DNA of 64,000 bases, taken from an uncultured Selenomonadales bacterium. GTDB taxonomy: Bacteria > Bacillota > Negativicutes > DSM-1736 > Dendrosporobacteraceae. The notes beneath the pieces are model-generated. The model saw only the letters and a list, made by a program, of their open reading frames with translations. It was not told the DNA's origin and searched no databases. How positions within the stretch are numbered: position 1 is the stretch's first letter; the number at the start of each line of letters is the position of its first letter. Below are positions 28,414-36,903 of the stretch, piece by piece. Where the stretch lies: assembly GCA_946407015.1 (NCBI GenBank), contig CAMJML010000001.1, forward strand, positions 496,001-560,000, given 5' to 3'. A program made the translations under genes and the position numbers.

Positions 28414-29409
28414 GTGAAAAAAATACTGGCGTTTGTTGTGACGCTAGTCATTATAATGGTCATCATTATTCCCGCTATTGTGATCGGTCTTAACCCATCA
28501 AACAGGGGGGACAGGAGCGCGAATCAAAAAGTGAACCAGGAAGACGTGACCATTCATGTGTATTTGGCTGACCAGGATCGCATTGTGACCATGAGCCTGG
28601 AGGAGTATGTAAAGGGAGTCGTTGCAGCCGAGATGCCGGCTGAGTTTGAGCCTGAAGCTTTAAAAGCTCAGGCTCTGGCCGCCCGGACCTATGCCGTTAA
28701 AAATATGGTGGCATTTGGTGGCAGTGGGCTTCCTGACAAGCCAGGAGCCGATGTGAGCAGCGACCACCGGCAAAGTCAGGCCTGGCAGGACGAGATTAAA
28801 TTAAAGGCACGCTGGGGTCCGTTTAATTATGAACGGTATTGGAGTAAAATCAGTAAGGCTGTCGATGAAACCCGCGGTGAGATTATTGTTTATCAGGATG
28901 AACCGATTAATGCGTTATTTCACTCGACAAGCGGCGAAAGGACGGCCAGTGCCAAAGAGGTATGGGGCTTTGATTATCCATACCTGCAAAGCGTGGCCTG
29001 TCAGTGGGATCAGAAATCACCCCGCTATAGTGATACCAAAGAATTTGCGCTAAGTGAGATTGAGCAACGATTGGGAGCCGATGCCGGGGTTGTGGCAGCC
29101 GTTCAAAATGGTGATAACAGTGTGTTGAAAGTCCTCAATCTTACCGATTCGGGCCGGGTCGATCAAGTCCGGATTGGCAGCAAGACCATGACCGGAGCGG
29201 CCATGAGGGAAAAACTTGAACTGCGCTCCACGAATTTTACTGCAGAATTAAAAGGCGATAAGCTGGTCTTTAAGACGGTTGGATATGGCCATGGTGTCGG
29301 CCTATGTCAGTATGGCGCCAATGGGTTGGCCAAAGAAGGCAAGGATTACCGTAAAATTATTACCTATTATTATACTGGGGTCACCATAAAAAATATTGTG
29401 GGTTCTTGA
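28414..29409 (+). CDS. spoIID: Stage II sporulation protein D (lytic transglycosylase)
   Basis: This membrane-anchored peptidoglycan lytic transglycosylase has about 331 residues and acts in septal thinning and engulfment during sporulation. One N-terminal membrane helix is followed by the SpoIID domain: MSLEEYVKGVVAAEMPAEF (with the catalytic Glu), KAQALAARTYAVKNM and a C-terminal GYGHGVGLCQYGA. I chose GTG 28414, behind GGGGAGGGG; an earlier in-frame GTG at 28390 is less likely. Gene order murA-spoIID-spoIIQ matches Bacillus. Confidence 0.95.
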   Translation: MKKILAFVVTLVIIMVIIIPAIVIGLNPSNRGDRSANQKVNQEDVTIHVYLADQDRIVTMSLEEYVKGVVAAEMPAEFEPEALKAQALAARTYAVKNMVAFGGSGLPDKPGADVSSDHRQSQAWQDEIKLKARWGPFNYERYWSKISKAVDETRGEIIVYQDEPINALFHSTSGERTASAKEVWGFDYPYLQSVACQWDQKSPRYSDTKEFALSEIEQRLGADAGVVAAVQNGDNSVLKVLNLTDSGRVDQVRIGSKTMTGAAMREKLELRSTNFTAELKGDKLVFKTVGYGHGVGLCQYGANGLAKEGKDYRKIITYYYTGVTIKNIVGS

Positions 29410-29460
29410 TTGAGTTTGAAGAATGCTTGGAATGGGCATACTGGTAGCGAGGTGATGAAT

Positions 29461-30174
29461 GTGCCTGGCAACCTTAGGCCTATTCTTTTTTTGCGCAGGG
29501 TGTTGGAAGTTTTATTTAAGCCGGGATGGGTGGAACCCAAACCGGTTTATGCCGCCTGCAGTTTGCTGCTGCTGGCCAGTGTTATGCTTTTTACTGTAGT
29601 CAGTAGTCTTCAAATCAGCCCGGTAGAAAAACCTGAACAATTAACTCATTCGTTTGAGACAGAGCAGCCTGAGCAGCCTGCACCGCCAATCTCTCCAAGT
29701 GCCAAACCTACTCCGTCTGCCGACAAGGCAACCGTTGCAGAACCGGTGCCGAGCGAGCCGCCGGCTCATGTGGCTGCTGCCGGTAAAGCACCAGCGAAAT
29801 GGCCGGTTAAAGGAGAAGTCAAGCTGGATTTTGGGTGGCATTTACATCCTGTTTTCAACGATTGGCGCTATCATCCGGGGATTGATATTCATGCACCGGA
29901 AGGAAGCTTGGTGCAAGCCATGCTAAGCGGCCAAATCGAAGAGATTTATACCGATAAAAACACCGGGCTGACAGTTGTTGTCAGCAGCGGCCAGTATATG
30001 GTGAGCTATGGTTCGCTGGCTGCCGTTAATGTCAGCTTGAAAAAAGGCAGCTACGTCAATAGCGGTGACCAGATTGGCACAGTTGGTTCCTGTACAACCG
30101 AACCTTATACCCACCTGCATTTAACCATTAAGGATGGCGGCAGCTATATCGATCCGCGAAAAATTTTAAAATAA
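29461..30174 (+). CDS. spoIIQ: SpoIIQ-like M23 (LytM) peptidase domain protein
   Basis: This protein of about 237 residues has one N-terminal membrane helix (near residues 25-46), a Pro/Glu-rich linker and a C-terminal LytM domain. It is the forespore partner of the engulfment zipper by position (after spoIID, before spoIIID). The zinc-site motifs are intact: HPGID (His138, Asp142) and HLH (His218, His220). B. subtilis SpoIIQ has lost one of these, whereas clostridial SpoIIQ keeps them. GTG 29461 has GAGGTG about 6 nt upstream and is preferred over ATG 29455 and TTG 29410. Confidence 0.85.
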   Translation: MPGNLRPILFLRRVLEVLFKPGWVEPKPVYAACSLLLLASVMLFTVVSSLQISPVEKPEQLTHSFETEQPEQPAPPISPSAKPTPSADKATVAEPVPSEPPAHVAAAGKAPAKWPVKGEVKLDFGWHLHPVFNDWRYHPGIDIHAPEGSLVQAMLSGQIEEIYTDKNTGLTVVVSSGQYMVSYGSLAAVNVSLKKGSYVNSGDQIGTVGSCTTEPYTHLHLTIKDGGSYIDPRKILK

Positions 30175-30209
30175 GAACAGCGTACATACACGATAACGAA
30201 GCATGGATG

Positions 30210-30255
30210 AAAACCTGCCTGGAAAGATTTTTTATCTTACCAGACAGGTTTTTTT
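30210..30255 (+). terminator. Intrinsic terminator after spoIIQ
   Basis: AACCTGCCTGG pairs with CCAGACAGGTT across a long T-rich loop (about 30212-30222 with 30240-30250), followed by TTTTT. Confidence 0.75.
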
Positions 30256-30258
30256 GTG

Positions 30259-30292
30259 TTCCTTTGTGCTCTTTGAGTACTTTGTGGTTAAA
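30259..30292. repeat. Intergenic repeat family, right arm only (AAAG subtype)
   Basis: CCTTTGTGCTCTTTGAGTAC followed by TTTGTGGTTAAA resembles the right arm of other copies, with CTTTG in place of CTCTG. The complementary left-arm form is at 61899-61932. Confidence 0.55.
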
Positions 30293-30373
30293 CAGGTTCT
30301 TAATCTACTGGCATGCTTTCTCTTTTGTCCGCATATACATGTTAGCAAACAGGGGTGAGGGGGAAGTGTAAAG

Positions 30374-30640
30374 ATGAAAGATTATATCCGCAAAAGGGTA
30401 TTGGACATTTGTAATCATATTCTTGAAAGTAAGGACACAGTCAGGCAGGCGGCAACTGTTTTTGGGGTAAGCAAAAGTACGGTTCATAAAGATATGATTG
30501 AACGGCTGCCTTTAATTAATAAAAGATTGGCTGCGAGGGTTCGATCGGTATTAGAGCAAAACAAAGCGGAGCGGCATATCAGGGGCGGAGAAGCTACGCG
30601 CAAAAAATATAAAGAACCGAAAGAAAATGACGAAGATTAA
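30374..30640 (+). CDS. spoIIID: Stage III sporulation transcriptional regulator D
   Basis: This 88-residue DNA-binding protein regulates mother-cell genes during sporulation. The helix-turn-helix is VRQAATVFGVSKSTVHKDM, followed by the typical ERLPLINKRLAARVRSVLEQ block and a basic tail. Its position between spoIIQ and mbl matches Bacillus. GAGGGGG lies about 12 nt before ATG 30374, a little far. Confidence 0.95.
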   Translation: MKDYIRKRVLDICNHILESKDTVRQAATVFGVSKSTVHKDMIERLPLINKRLAARVRSVLEQNKAERHIRGGEATRKKYKEPKENDED

Positions 30641-30807
30641 AGGATTTTATTGTAAAATGTAGAATATTTACAGCAAATATGGGGCTAGTATGTTTTCATG
30701 GAAAATTTTGGGCGAATGGTTATCGCAACAGAGGTCATGAAGGCTGGCTTCCAGTTGCGTTTATGTGAATCAGTTCACTGAATAGGTACTTTTGATTCAC
30801 CAAAAAT

Positions 30808-30828
30808 AGCGGCAGCAGCCGCTTTTTC
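30808..30828 (+). terminator. Intrinsic terminator upstream of mbl
   Basis: AGCGGC-AGCA-GCCGCT (30808-30823) is followed by TTTTC. An additional inverted repeat, GTGAATCA / TGATTCAC (30765-30772 with 30793-30800), lies just before it. Confidence 0.7.
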
Positions 30829-30885
30829 GGATTGTAAACATGGACAAGTTTAGGTTATTTGGAAAGTTTGGAGAGGGGATTCTGA

Positions 30886-31914
30886 ATGTTTGGAATGTCA
30901 ATGGATATCGGTGTTGATTTAGGTACCGCCAACGTTCTTGTGTATATAAAAGGCAAAGGAATTGTGTTGCGGGAACCTTCGGTGGTTGCAATTGACCGGG
31001 ATACCAATAAAGTGTTAGCGATTGGCGAAGAAGCTCGCCGCATGCTGGGACGTACGCCAGGAAATATTATCGCTATTCGGCCGCTTCGTGAAGGGGTTAT
31101 TGCCGACTATGATACCACGGAAAGCATGTTGCGTCACTTTATTCAAAAAGTAGCCGGAAGAAGCTTTTTCTTCAAACCGCGGATTATGGTTTGCATTCCT
31201 TCCGGAGTGACCACAGTCGAAAAGCGGGCGGTGCTGGAAGCCGCAATGCAGGCCGGTGCCAGAAAAACTTATTTGATTGAAGAACCGCTGGCAGCAGCAT
31301 TAGGGGCCGGGTTGGAGATTTCCGAGCCCTGCGGTGCAATGGTTGTCGATATTGGCGGGGGAACTACCGATGTGGCGGTATTAAGCCTTGGCGGAATTGT
31401 TGTCAGCGAGTCACTCAGAATTGGCGGTGACAAGTTTGATGAGGCGCTTGTGCGGTATATCAAGAAAGAATACAATATTATGATTGGTGAACGAACAGCT
31501 GAGGAAATCAAAGTCAAAATTGGCACGGCATGTGCCGGCGGCCGGGATGAAAGCCTGGAAATACGCGGCCGGGATTTGCTGTCCGGCTTGCCGAAGACAC
31601 TCAGGATTACTTCAGCAGAGACTCGTGAAGCACTGAATGAGCCGGTATCGCTGATTGTGCATTGTGTGAAATCCGTATTGGAAAATACGCCGCCGGAATT
31701 ATCGGCTGATATCATGGACCGGGGTATTGTGATGACGGGCGGCGGGTCCTTGCTCAATGGATTGGACAAGCTGATTAAAGAAGAAACCGGTATCCCGACC
31801 TATTTGGCGGAAGATCCATTGTCCTGTGTGGCATTAGGAACCGGCAAAGCGCTTGATTCGTTAGAAAATATTGAGGACAGTTTAACAACCCTGAAGAAAA
31901 GCAGTATTGCTTAA
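30886..31914 (+). CDS. mbl: MreB-family actin-like rod-shape protein (Mbl-like)
   Basis: This 342-residue bacterial actin organises cell-wall synthesis in rod cells. Nucleotide-binding blocks are [37 protein letters not shown] and [17 protein letters not shown]. The name Mbl is preferred over MreB because it directly follows spoIIID, as in B. subtilis, but the two paralogues cannot be separated safely from sequence alone. GGAGAGGGG precedes ATG 30886. Confidence 0.88.
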   Translation: MFGMSMDIGVDLGTANVLVYIKGKGIVLREPSVVAIDRDTNKVLAIGEEARRMLGRTPGNIIAIRPLREGVIADYDTTESMLRHFIQKVAGRSFFFKPRIMVCIPSGVTTVEKRAVLEAAMQAGARKTYLIEEPLAAALGAGLEISEPCGAMVVDIGGGTTDVAVLSLGGIVVSESLRIGGDKFDEALVRYIKKEYNIMIGERTAEEIKVKIGTACAGGRDESLEIRGRDLLSGLPKTLRITSAETREALNEPVSLIVHCVKSVLENTPPELSADIMDRGIVMTGGGSLLNGLDKLIKEETGIPTYLAEDPLSCVALGTGKALDSLENIEDSLTTLKKSSIA

Positions 31915-31928
31915 TTAAAATCGGTATT

Positions 31929-31983
31929 TCAAGCACACAGAAGGAGGCAGGTCGCGGATTGAAATAATCCTTTTGTGTGCTTG
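31929..31983 (+). other. Long stem-loop between mbl and flgF
   Basis: TCAAGCACACAGAAGG (31929-31944) pairs with CCTTTTGTGTGCTTGA (about 31968-31983) except for one G-T pair. The loop of about 23 nt can fold GGATT-GAAA-AATCC. No T-run follows, so it is not an ordinary terminator. It ends about 20 nt before the flgF ribosome site. Confidence 0.65.
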
Positions 31984-32012
31984 ATATAACAAACAAATTG
32001 GAGGGCTTGGAC

Positions 32013-32756
32013 ATGATACGTGGACTGTATACAGCTGCTTCGGGAATGGTCGCTGAATCCATTCGCACTGATGCAACCGCCAATAATTTAGCCAATGTCA
32101 ATACCGCCGGGTTTAAAAAAGATGTAGCCGTCAACCGGGAGTTTGAGGCGCTCTTGCTTCACCGAATTAACGACGGCAATGATACCCCGGCCATCGGGCC
32201 TTTAGGGCGCGGTACAGAAATTGATGAAATTGCCACCATCCAGACCCAGGGTGTGATGCATGCCACCAATAATGATTTTGATTTAGCCATAGAGGGCAAA
32301 GGCTTTTTTGCGGTGGAAACTCCAAATGGAGTCCGCTATACCCGTAACGGAACATTCAGTAAAAATATTGTTGGTGATTTGGTAACTAGTGAAGGGTACC
32401 AGGTATTGGGACAAAACGGACCGATTCGTATCACCGGCAATAAAATGACGGTTGGTGATGATGGCCGTATTTTAATGGACGGTATTGAGACAGGCCAATT
32501 GCAGGTGGTTGAGTTTGCTGATGAGAAGCAGTTGACCAAGGAAGGTGCCAGCTTGTATATTGCAGCAGACGGTGCCCAGAACCAGCAAGCGACCGGCCGG
32601 GTTTGTCAAGGGTTTACAGAAGGCTCCAACGTAAATGTGGTTGCCGAGATGGTGAATCTAATTAACGGTTATCGTGCTTATGAGACCAACTCAAAAGCGG
32701 TGCAGTCTCAGGATCAGATGCTGGAAAAGGCCGTGACAGAAGTAGGACGGGTATAA
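32013..32756 (+). CDS. flgF: Flagellar basal-body rod protein FlgF/FlhO
   Basis: This proximal-rod or hook-basal-body protein has 247 residues and is secreted by the flagellar export apparatus. The N-terminal block MIRGLYTAASGM ... [14 protein letters not shown] and the C-terminal VNVVAEMVNLINGYRAYETN are the two conserved ends of the rod/hook family. GGAGGG lies 7 nt before ATG 32013; an earlier ATG at 31977 belongs to the stem-loop leader. It is equivalent to B. subtilis flhO. Confidence 0.92.
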   Translation: MIRGLYTAASGMVAESIRTDATANNLANVNTAGFKKDVAVNREFEALLLHRINDGNDTPAIGPLGRGTEIDEIATIQTQGVMHATNNDFDLAIEGKGFFAVETPNGVRYTRNGTFSKNIVGDLVTSEGYQVLGQNGPIRITGNKMTVGDDGRILMDGIETGQLQVVEFADEKQLTKEGASLYIAADGAQNQQATGRVCQGFTEGSNVNVVAEMVNLINGYRAYETNSKAVQSQDQMLEKAVTEVGRV

Positions 32757-32933
32757 ATTTAATTTTGAATACATAAAAACACTTAATTTTTTGCAGGCCT
32801 TTTACGATAACTTAATTATAAGCAGACTTTCCAACAGCCTGTTAAAGATTTTGTGGCCGGACCTGAGGGGGGCCATACGCTGTCGACTGACAGAGACAGC
32901 ATAACTACCAACGACTTGAGGAGGCATTACATT

Positions 32934-33722
32934 ATGATGCGTGCATTATGGACAGCCGGGTCAGGCATGGTTGCTCAGCAAAGCAACATTGATGTCATTT
33001 CCAACAATCTGGCTAACGTGAACACAACCGGCTTTAAAAAGAGCCGTTCGGACTTTCAGGATTTGATGTATCAAACCATCCGCCAAGCCGGTGCTACGAC
33101 CGGTCCGGATAATCGGTTACCTTCGGGGGTACAAATCGGACATGGTGTGCGCCAAGTGGCTACCCAGAAAATTTACACCCAGGGAAGCTTTCAGGAAACA
33201 GGCAATTCTTTGGATATGGCGATCGAAGGAGACGGTTTTTTTCAGGTGACTATGCCGGATGGCACAATTTCTTATACCAGGGATGGTTCCTTTAAGAAAG
33301 ATGAACAAGGCCGTATTGTAACATCTGAGGGATATCCGCTTGAACCTCAAATCACTATTCCGGAAAATGCAACCGATATTTCTATTTCATCAACCGGAAT
33401 TGTTTCAGCAACCATTCCGGATCAAACGGAAACCCAGGAAATTGGACAATTACAGTTGGCTCGCTTTGTAAATTCAGCCGGACTGGAAAATATTGGCCGG
33501 AATTTATTGCGTGAGACAGCCGCATCCGGGGCTCCGGTCGTGACGGATCCGGGGACTGACGGTTCCGGAACTCTTGTGCAGAAATATCTAGAAATGTCTA
33601 ATGTTCAGGTAGTTGAGGAAATGGTCAATATGATTGTTGCTCAGCGGGCCTATGAGGTCAATTCCAAGGCGATTACAACGGCTGACGAAATGTTGCAGCA
33701 AGCCAATAACTTAAAACGCTAG
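32934..33722 (+). CDS. flgG: Flagellar distal rod protein FlgG
   Basis: This distal rod subunit has about 262 residues. Conserved ends: [13 protein letters not shown] with [17 protein letters not shown] at the N-terminus, and [20 protein letters not shown] at the C-terminus. ATG 32934 (or 32937) follows GAGGAGG; an in-frame ATG at 32853 would add an unrelated leader. The preceding 177-nt gap holds a short hairpin (GCTGTC 32879-32884 with GACAGC 32895-32900). The ring-building genes follow closely. Confidence 0.94.
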   Translation: MMRALWTAGSGMVAQQSNIDVISNNLANVNTTGFKKSRSDFQDLMYQTIRQAGATTGPDNRLPSGVQIGHGVRQVATQKIYTQGSFQETGNSLDMAIEGDGFFQVTMPDGTISYTRDGSFKKDEQGRIVTSEGYPLEPQITIPENATDISISSTGIVSATIPDQTETQEIGQLQLARFVNSAGLENIGRNLLRETAASGAPVVTDPGTDGSGTLVQKYLEMSNVQVVEEMVNMIVAQRAYEVNSKAITTADEMLQQANNLKR

Positions 33723-33732
33723 GGTAAAGACG

Positions 33733-34716
33733 ATGAGTAAGTCAATCATCCTTAGTCTTTTGTCTTTTCTTTTGTACATACAGTCGCCCCTTGTTTTTGC
33801 CGGTCCTATTACGGTAACAGTTGCAGAGCAGGCAGCTGTTACCGGACCGATCATTACGCTGGGTGAGGTGGCATCGATCAGTGGTGATGATGCTGAAAGA
33901 ATCCGTAATTTGCAACAAGCTAAACTAGGCACTGCTCCAGTACCGGGCAGTAGTGTGGTGCTGACTAGTCAGTTATTAGGAATGCGATTGACGGCGTTTA
34001 GCCAGGATGCATCAATTGAGTGGCGTATCCCTTCATCCCTGACAGTGACTACCCGGTCACAGGGGATTGAGCAGCAAAAATTAATTGAGGCTGCAACAGC
34101 GGCCATTCGGGCAGGAATTGGTTCAGCGGTCCAGGAGGCGGATCTAACCATTACGCCATTAACACCGCTTCAGGATATTGTTGCGCCGGTAGGAGCCGTT
34201 CAAATTATAGCAGACCTGCCTTATGGTATCCGTTATAATACTCCGACTATCGTTAGGGTGGACATCCAGATTGATGGCCGTTCTTACAATAAATCCAATA
34301 TCAGTTTTGCCGTAAAACAGTTTCAGTCTGTTGTGGTTGCGGCTAAGGCCATTAGTGCCCGCCAGATTCTTATGCCGGAGGATTTACGGTTTGAGCGGAT
34401 GGATACCAGCCGTCTTAGTCCGGGATATCTTACCGATATGAGTCAAATTGCCGGTTTGATGATTCGACGGTCGCTTATGCCGGGTGCGGTTGTTTATGAT
34501 AGCAGCCTTGAAAGACCGGTTTTGGTGAAAAGCGGTACTGTTTTGAACATGGTCGCTCGTATTGGGGATATTGAAGTCCGTGCGATCGGCAAAGCGCTGC
34601 AGTCAGGCAGCCAAGGGGAAGTCATTCGTGTTCAAAATATTAATTCCAAAAAAATTGTTTCAGCCCGGGTGCTGGATGATACAGCAGTCCAGGTGCTAAC
34701 TCTAAATGGAGGGTGA
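33733..34716 (+). CDS. flgA: Flagellar P-ring assembly chaperone FlgA
   Basis: This exported chaperone for P-ring formation has 327 residues. A signal peptide (about residues 1-23, ending VFA) is followed by SAF-like domains; conserved features include AKAISARQILMPEDLRFE, AGLMIRRSLMPGAVV and the C-terminal NMVARIGDIEVRAIGKALQS. Its presence with flgH and flgI shows that the flagellum crosses an outer membrane. The 3' end abuts flgH. Confidence 0.92.
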   Translation: MSKSIILSLLSFLLYIQSPLVFAGPITVTVAEQAAVTGPIITLGEVASISGDDAERIRNLQQAKLGTAPVPGSSVVLTSQLLGMRLTAFSQDASIEWRIPSSLTVTTRSQGIEQQKLIEAATAAIRAGIGSAVQEADLTITPLTPLQDIVAPVGAVQIIADLPYGIRYNTPTIVRVDIQIDGRSYNKSNISFAVKQFQSVVVAAKAISARQILMPEDLRFERMDTSRLSPGYLTDMSQIAGLMIRRSLMPGAVVYDSSLERPVLVKSGTVLNMVARIGDIEVRAIGKALQSGSQGEVIRVQNINSKKIVSARVLDDTAVQVLTLNGG

Positions 34717-34721
34717 AACGT

Positions 34722-35321
34722 ATGCTTAACAATATAGGGAGAACCCTTATGATTGCCTTCCTGGGCTTTTTTCTGGTTTTAAGTCCAATGACCAGTGCAT
34801 TCGCCGCTTCGCTTTGGAGTGATGAAACTCAAAATACCAGCTTGTTTCGGGACCGCAAAGCTCAGGCAGTCGGTGATATTTTGACCATCATTATTAATGA
34901 AAGTTCAAATGCCAGCCGGACAGGCAGTGCCAGTAACAGCAAGTCGGCCAGCGCCGATGCTGCTGCCGGAGTGGGGGTTTTTAAATTTATCGGCGATGCC
35001 AGTGTCAGCAGCTCTGACAGCTTTAAAGCCCAGGGCAGTCTGAATAATACCAATAAAGTGACGGGAAGAATTACTGTACAAGTGATTGAAGTTAAGCCGA
35101 ATGGCAATCTTCTGGTATCAGGAACGCAAACCATTAAACAAAATGGCGAAGAACAGCGTATTACCGTCACAGGCAGTGTACGGCCTGATGATGTAACTCC
35201 TGACAATACCGTCCTGTCCAGCAATGTTGCTGAGGCTCAAATTAAAATTGATGGCAAAGGGCCGATTAACAGTAAACAAAAACAGGGAATTCTGACTCAG
35301 ATTTTTAATTTCTTATTTTGA
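34722..35321 (+). CDS. flgH: Flagellar L-ring protein FlgH
   Basis: This outer-membrane ring subunit has 199 residues. FlgH blocks: SLWSDETQNTSLFRDRKAQA, VGDILTIIINESSNASRTG and the C-terminal NSKQKQGILTQIFNFLF. The signal peptide ends SAFAAS with no lipobox Cys, whereas proteobacterial FlgH is a lipoprotein. ATG 34722 has GGAGGG 9 nt upstream and is preferred over GTG 34713, which overlaps the flgA stop. It overlaps the next gene's ribosome site at the 3' end. Confidence 0.93.
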   Translation: MLNNIGRTLMIAFLGFFLVLSPMTSAFAASLWSDETQNTSLFRDRKAQAVGDILTIIINESSNASRTGSASNSKSASADAAAGVGVFKFIGDASVSSSDSFKAQGSLNNTNKVTGRITVQVIEVKPNGNLLVSGTQTIKQNGEEQRITVTGSVRPDDVTPDNTVLSSNVAEAQIKIDGKGPINSKQKQGILTQIFNFLF

Positions 35322-35332
35322 TGGAGGCTATC

Positions 35333-36448
35333 ATGCGAATTCTGATTGCCGTTTTTACCTTGCTCATGGTGCTGGGGGGCTCAATTCTTCCGGCAGCAGC
35401 AGCACCTTTTGCCGCCATTACGCGTATTAAGGATATTGCCAAAGTACAGGGTGTGCGTTCCAACCAGCTTGTTGGTTATGGGCTGGTTGTCGGCTTGGCC
35501 GGTACCGGCGACTCGAATAAAAGCTTGGAAACGATTTCTTCCATCGCCAATATGCTGAAATCGTTTGGTATTACAGTCAATACCGCGCAATTGCAGTCGA
35601 AAAACGTGGCTGCCGCAATGATTACCGCACAATTGCCACCTTTCGTTAAGCCGGGGGATACCATTGATATTACCGTTTCCTCTATCGGTGATGCCAAAAG
35701 TTTGCAGGGCGGTGTTTTACTGCAAGCTCCCTTAAGAGCAGCGAACGGGGCCGTTTATGCCGTTGCCCAGGGGCCGGTTTCAACAGGGGGATTTAGTGCC
35801 GGGCGCGGTGGCAGCAGCCAGCAAAAAAACTTTCCAACTGTGGGGACGACACCAAACGGGGCTATTGTGGAGCGGGAAGTCCCGATGCAGATCAGCAGTA
35901 ACGGTTCCATTGCCTTATCGTTAAATCAGCCGGATTTTACGACTGCAAACCGGATTAGCGATGCCATTGGCAGCCGGTTTGGCTCCATTGCTACGGCACG
36001 TGATCCCGGGACTGTTCAGGTCGCGATTCCTCTAGAATACCAGGACAATGTGGTAGGCTTTGTGGCTGCAATTGAGGAGCTGGCTATAACTCCTGACAAT
36101 ATTGCCAAAGTTGTGATTAATGAACGGACGGGTACCATCGTTATGGGGTCCAATGTGACTATTGATGAAGTGGCAGTCGCTCAAGGCGGTATCAGCATAA
36201 AAATTACCAAGGAGCGTTCCGTATCCCAGCCGCCGCCTTTTTCCAGAGGCACAACAGAGACGACTACGAATACGACCGTTGATGTTGAAGAACAGGATGG
36301 CAGTCTGATTGTGCTGCCGGCAACAGCCAATGTAGGGGATGTTGTCAATGCTTTGAATGCGGTGGGGGCAACTCCACGGGATATTATTTCGATCTTGCAG
36401 GCCATTAAAGCATCGGGAGCACTCCATGCTGACTTACAGATTATTTAA
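35333..36448 (+). CDS. flgI: Flagellar P-ring protein FlgI
   Basis: This periplasmic ring subunit has about 371 residues. Blocks: TRIKDIAKVQGVRSNQLVGY, GLVVGLAGTGDSNKS, VKPGDTIDITVSSIGDAKSL and the C-terminal VVNALNAVGATPRDIISILQ with AGALHADL-like SGALHADLQII. A cleavable signal peptide ends near AAAA. GGAGG lies shortly before ATG 35333. The ring would sit at the peptidoglycan layer beneath the outer membrane. Confidence 0.95.
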   Translation: MRILIAVFTLLMVLGGSILPAAAAPFAAITRIKDIAKVQGVRSNQLVGYGLVVGLAGTGDSNKSLETISSIANMLKSFGITVNTAQLQSKNVAAAMITAQLPPFVKPGDTIDITVSSIGDAKSLQGGVLLQAPLRAANGAVYAVAQGPVSTGGFSAGRGGSSQQKNFPTVGTTPNGAIVEREVPMQISSNGSIALSLNQPDFTTANRISDAIGSRFGSIATARDPGTVQVAIPLEYQDNVVGFVAAIEELAITPDNIAKVVINERTGTIVMGSNVTIDEVAVAQGGISIKITKERSVSQPPPFSRGTTETTTNTTVDVEEQDGSLIVLPATANVGDVVNALNAVGATPRDIISILQAIKASGALHADLQII

Positions 36449-36451
36449 CAG

Positions 36452-36841
36452 GTGGTGAGTGATTTGCAAATTCATTCGGTAAGTTCTCCGGTGATGAGTA
36501 ATAAGCTAAGTTCTGCGCAAACTAAGTCTGAAAGCGATTTTGCCACTCAATTGCAAACTGCTGCTGCTAATGCTGCGGATAGCAAGGAAGATGCAAAATT
36601 AAAAAAGGTTTGCCAGGATATGGAAGCGGTTTTTCTCAACTTGCTGCTTTCAAAGATGCGGGATACTGTGCCGCAATCAGGTTTGCTTGGTGATTCCTCT
36701 GAGGAAAAAACCATACGTTCTTTATTGGACACTGAAATGACTAAAAATATGGCCCAAGCTGGTGGAATGGGATTAGCTGACATGCTTTATCGGCAGCTAT
36801 CCGTTACGGCTGGTGGAGTAAATAAAAGCCAGGCTCGTTAA
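36452..36841 (+). CDS. flgJ: Rod-binding protein FlgJ, N-terminal domain only
   Basis: This 129-residue protein matches the rod-binding (FlgJ N) domain: KVCQDMEAVFLNLLLSKMRD followed by GMGLADMLYRQL. It lacks the C-terminal muramidase domain of enteric FlgJ, so another enzyme must open the wall. The start is uncertain: GTG 36452, GTG 36455 or TTG 36464, the last having AGGTGGTGAG just upstream. The stop codon lies within the following terminator. Confidence 0.87.
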   Translation: MVSDLQIHSVSSPVMSNKLSSAQTKSESDFATQLQTAAANAADSKEDAKLKKVCQDMEAVFLNLLLSKMRDTVPQSGLLGDSSEEKTIRSLLDTEMTKNMAQAGGMGLADMLYRQLSVTAGGVNKSQAR

Positions 36842-36857
36842 AGCCTGGCTTTCTTTA
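36826..36857 (+). terminator. Terminator of the flagellar ring operon
   Basis: AGCCAGGCT / AGCCTGGCT (36827-36835 with 36842-36850) is followed by TTCTTT. It overlaps the flgJ stop codon. Confidence 0.85.
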
Positions 36858-36903
36858 CGAGAATTAAAGTTCTATATCTCTACATATCTACGGAGGACCT
36901 ATT

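Noticed and set aside
30690-30740. Very short frame (about 16 codons) between spoIIID and mbl
   Set aside because: No ribosome site and no conserved feature; most likely chance.
31269-31769. A 166-codon minus-strand frame inside mbl
   Set aside because: Opposite-strand shadow of a strongly conserved gene, Ser/Pro/Ile-rich without domain features.
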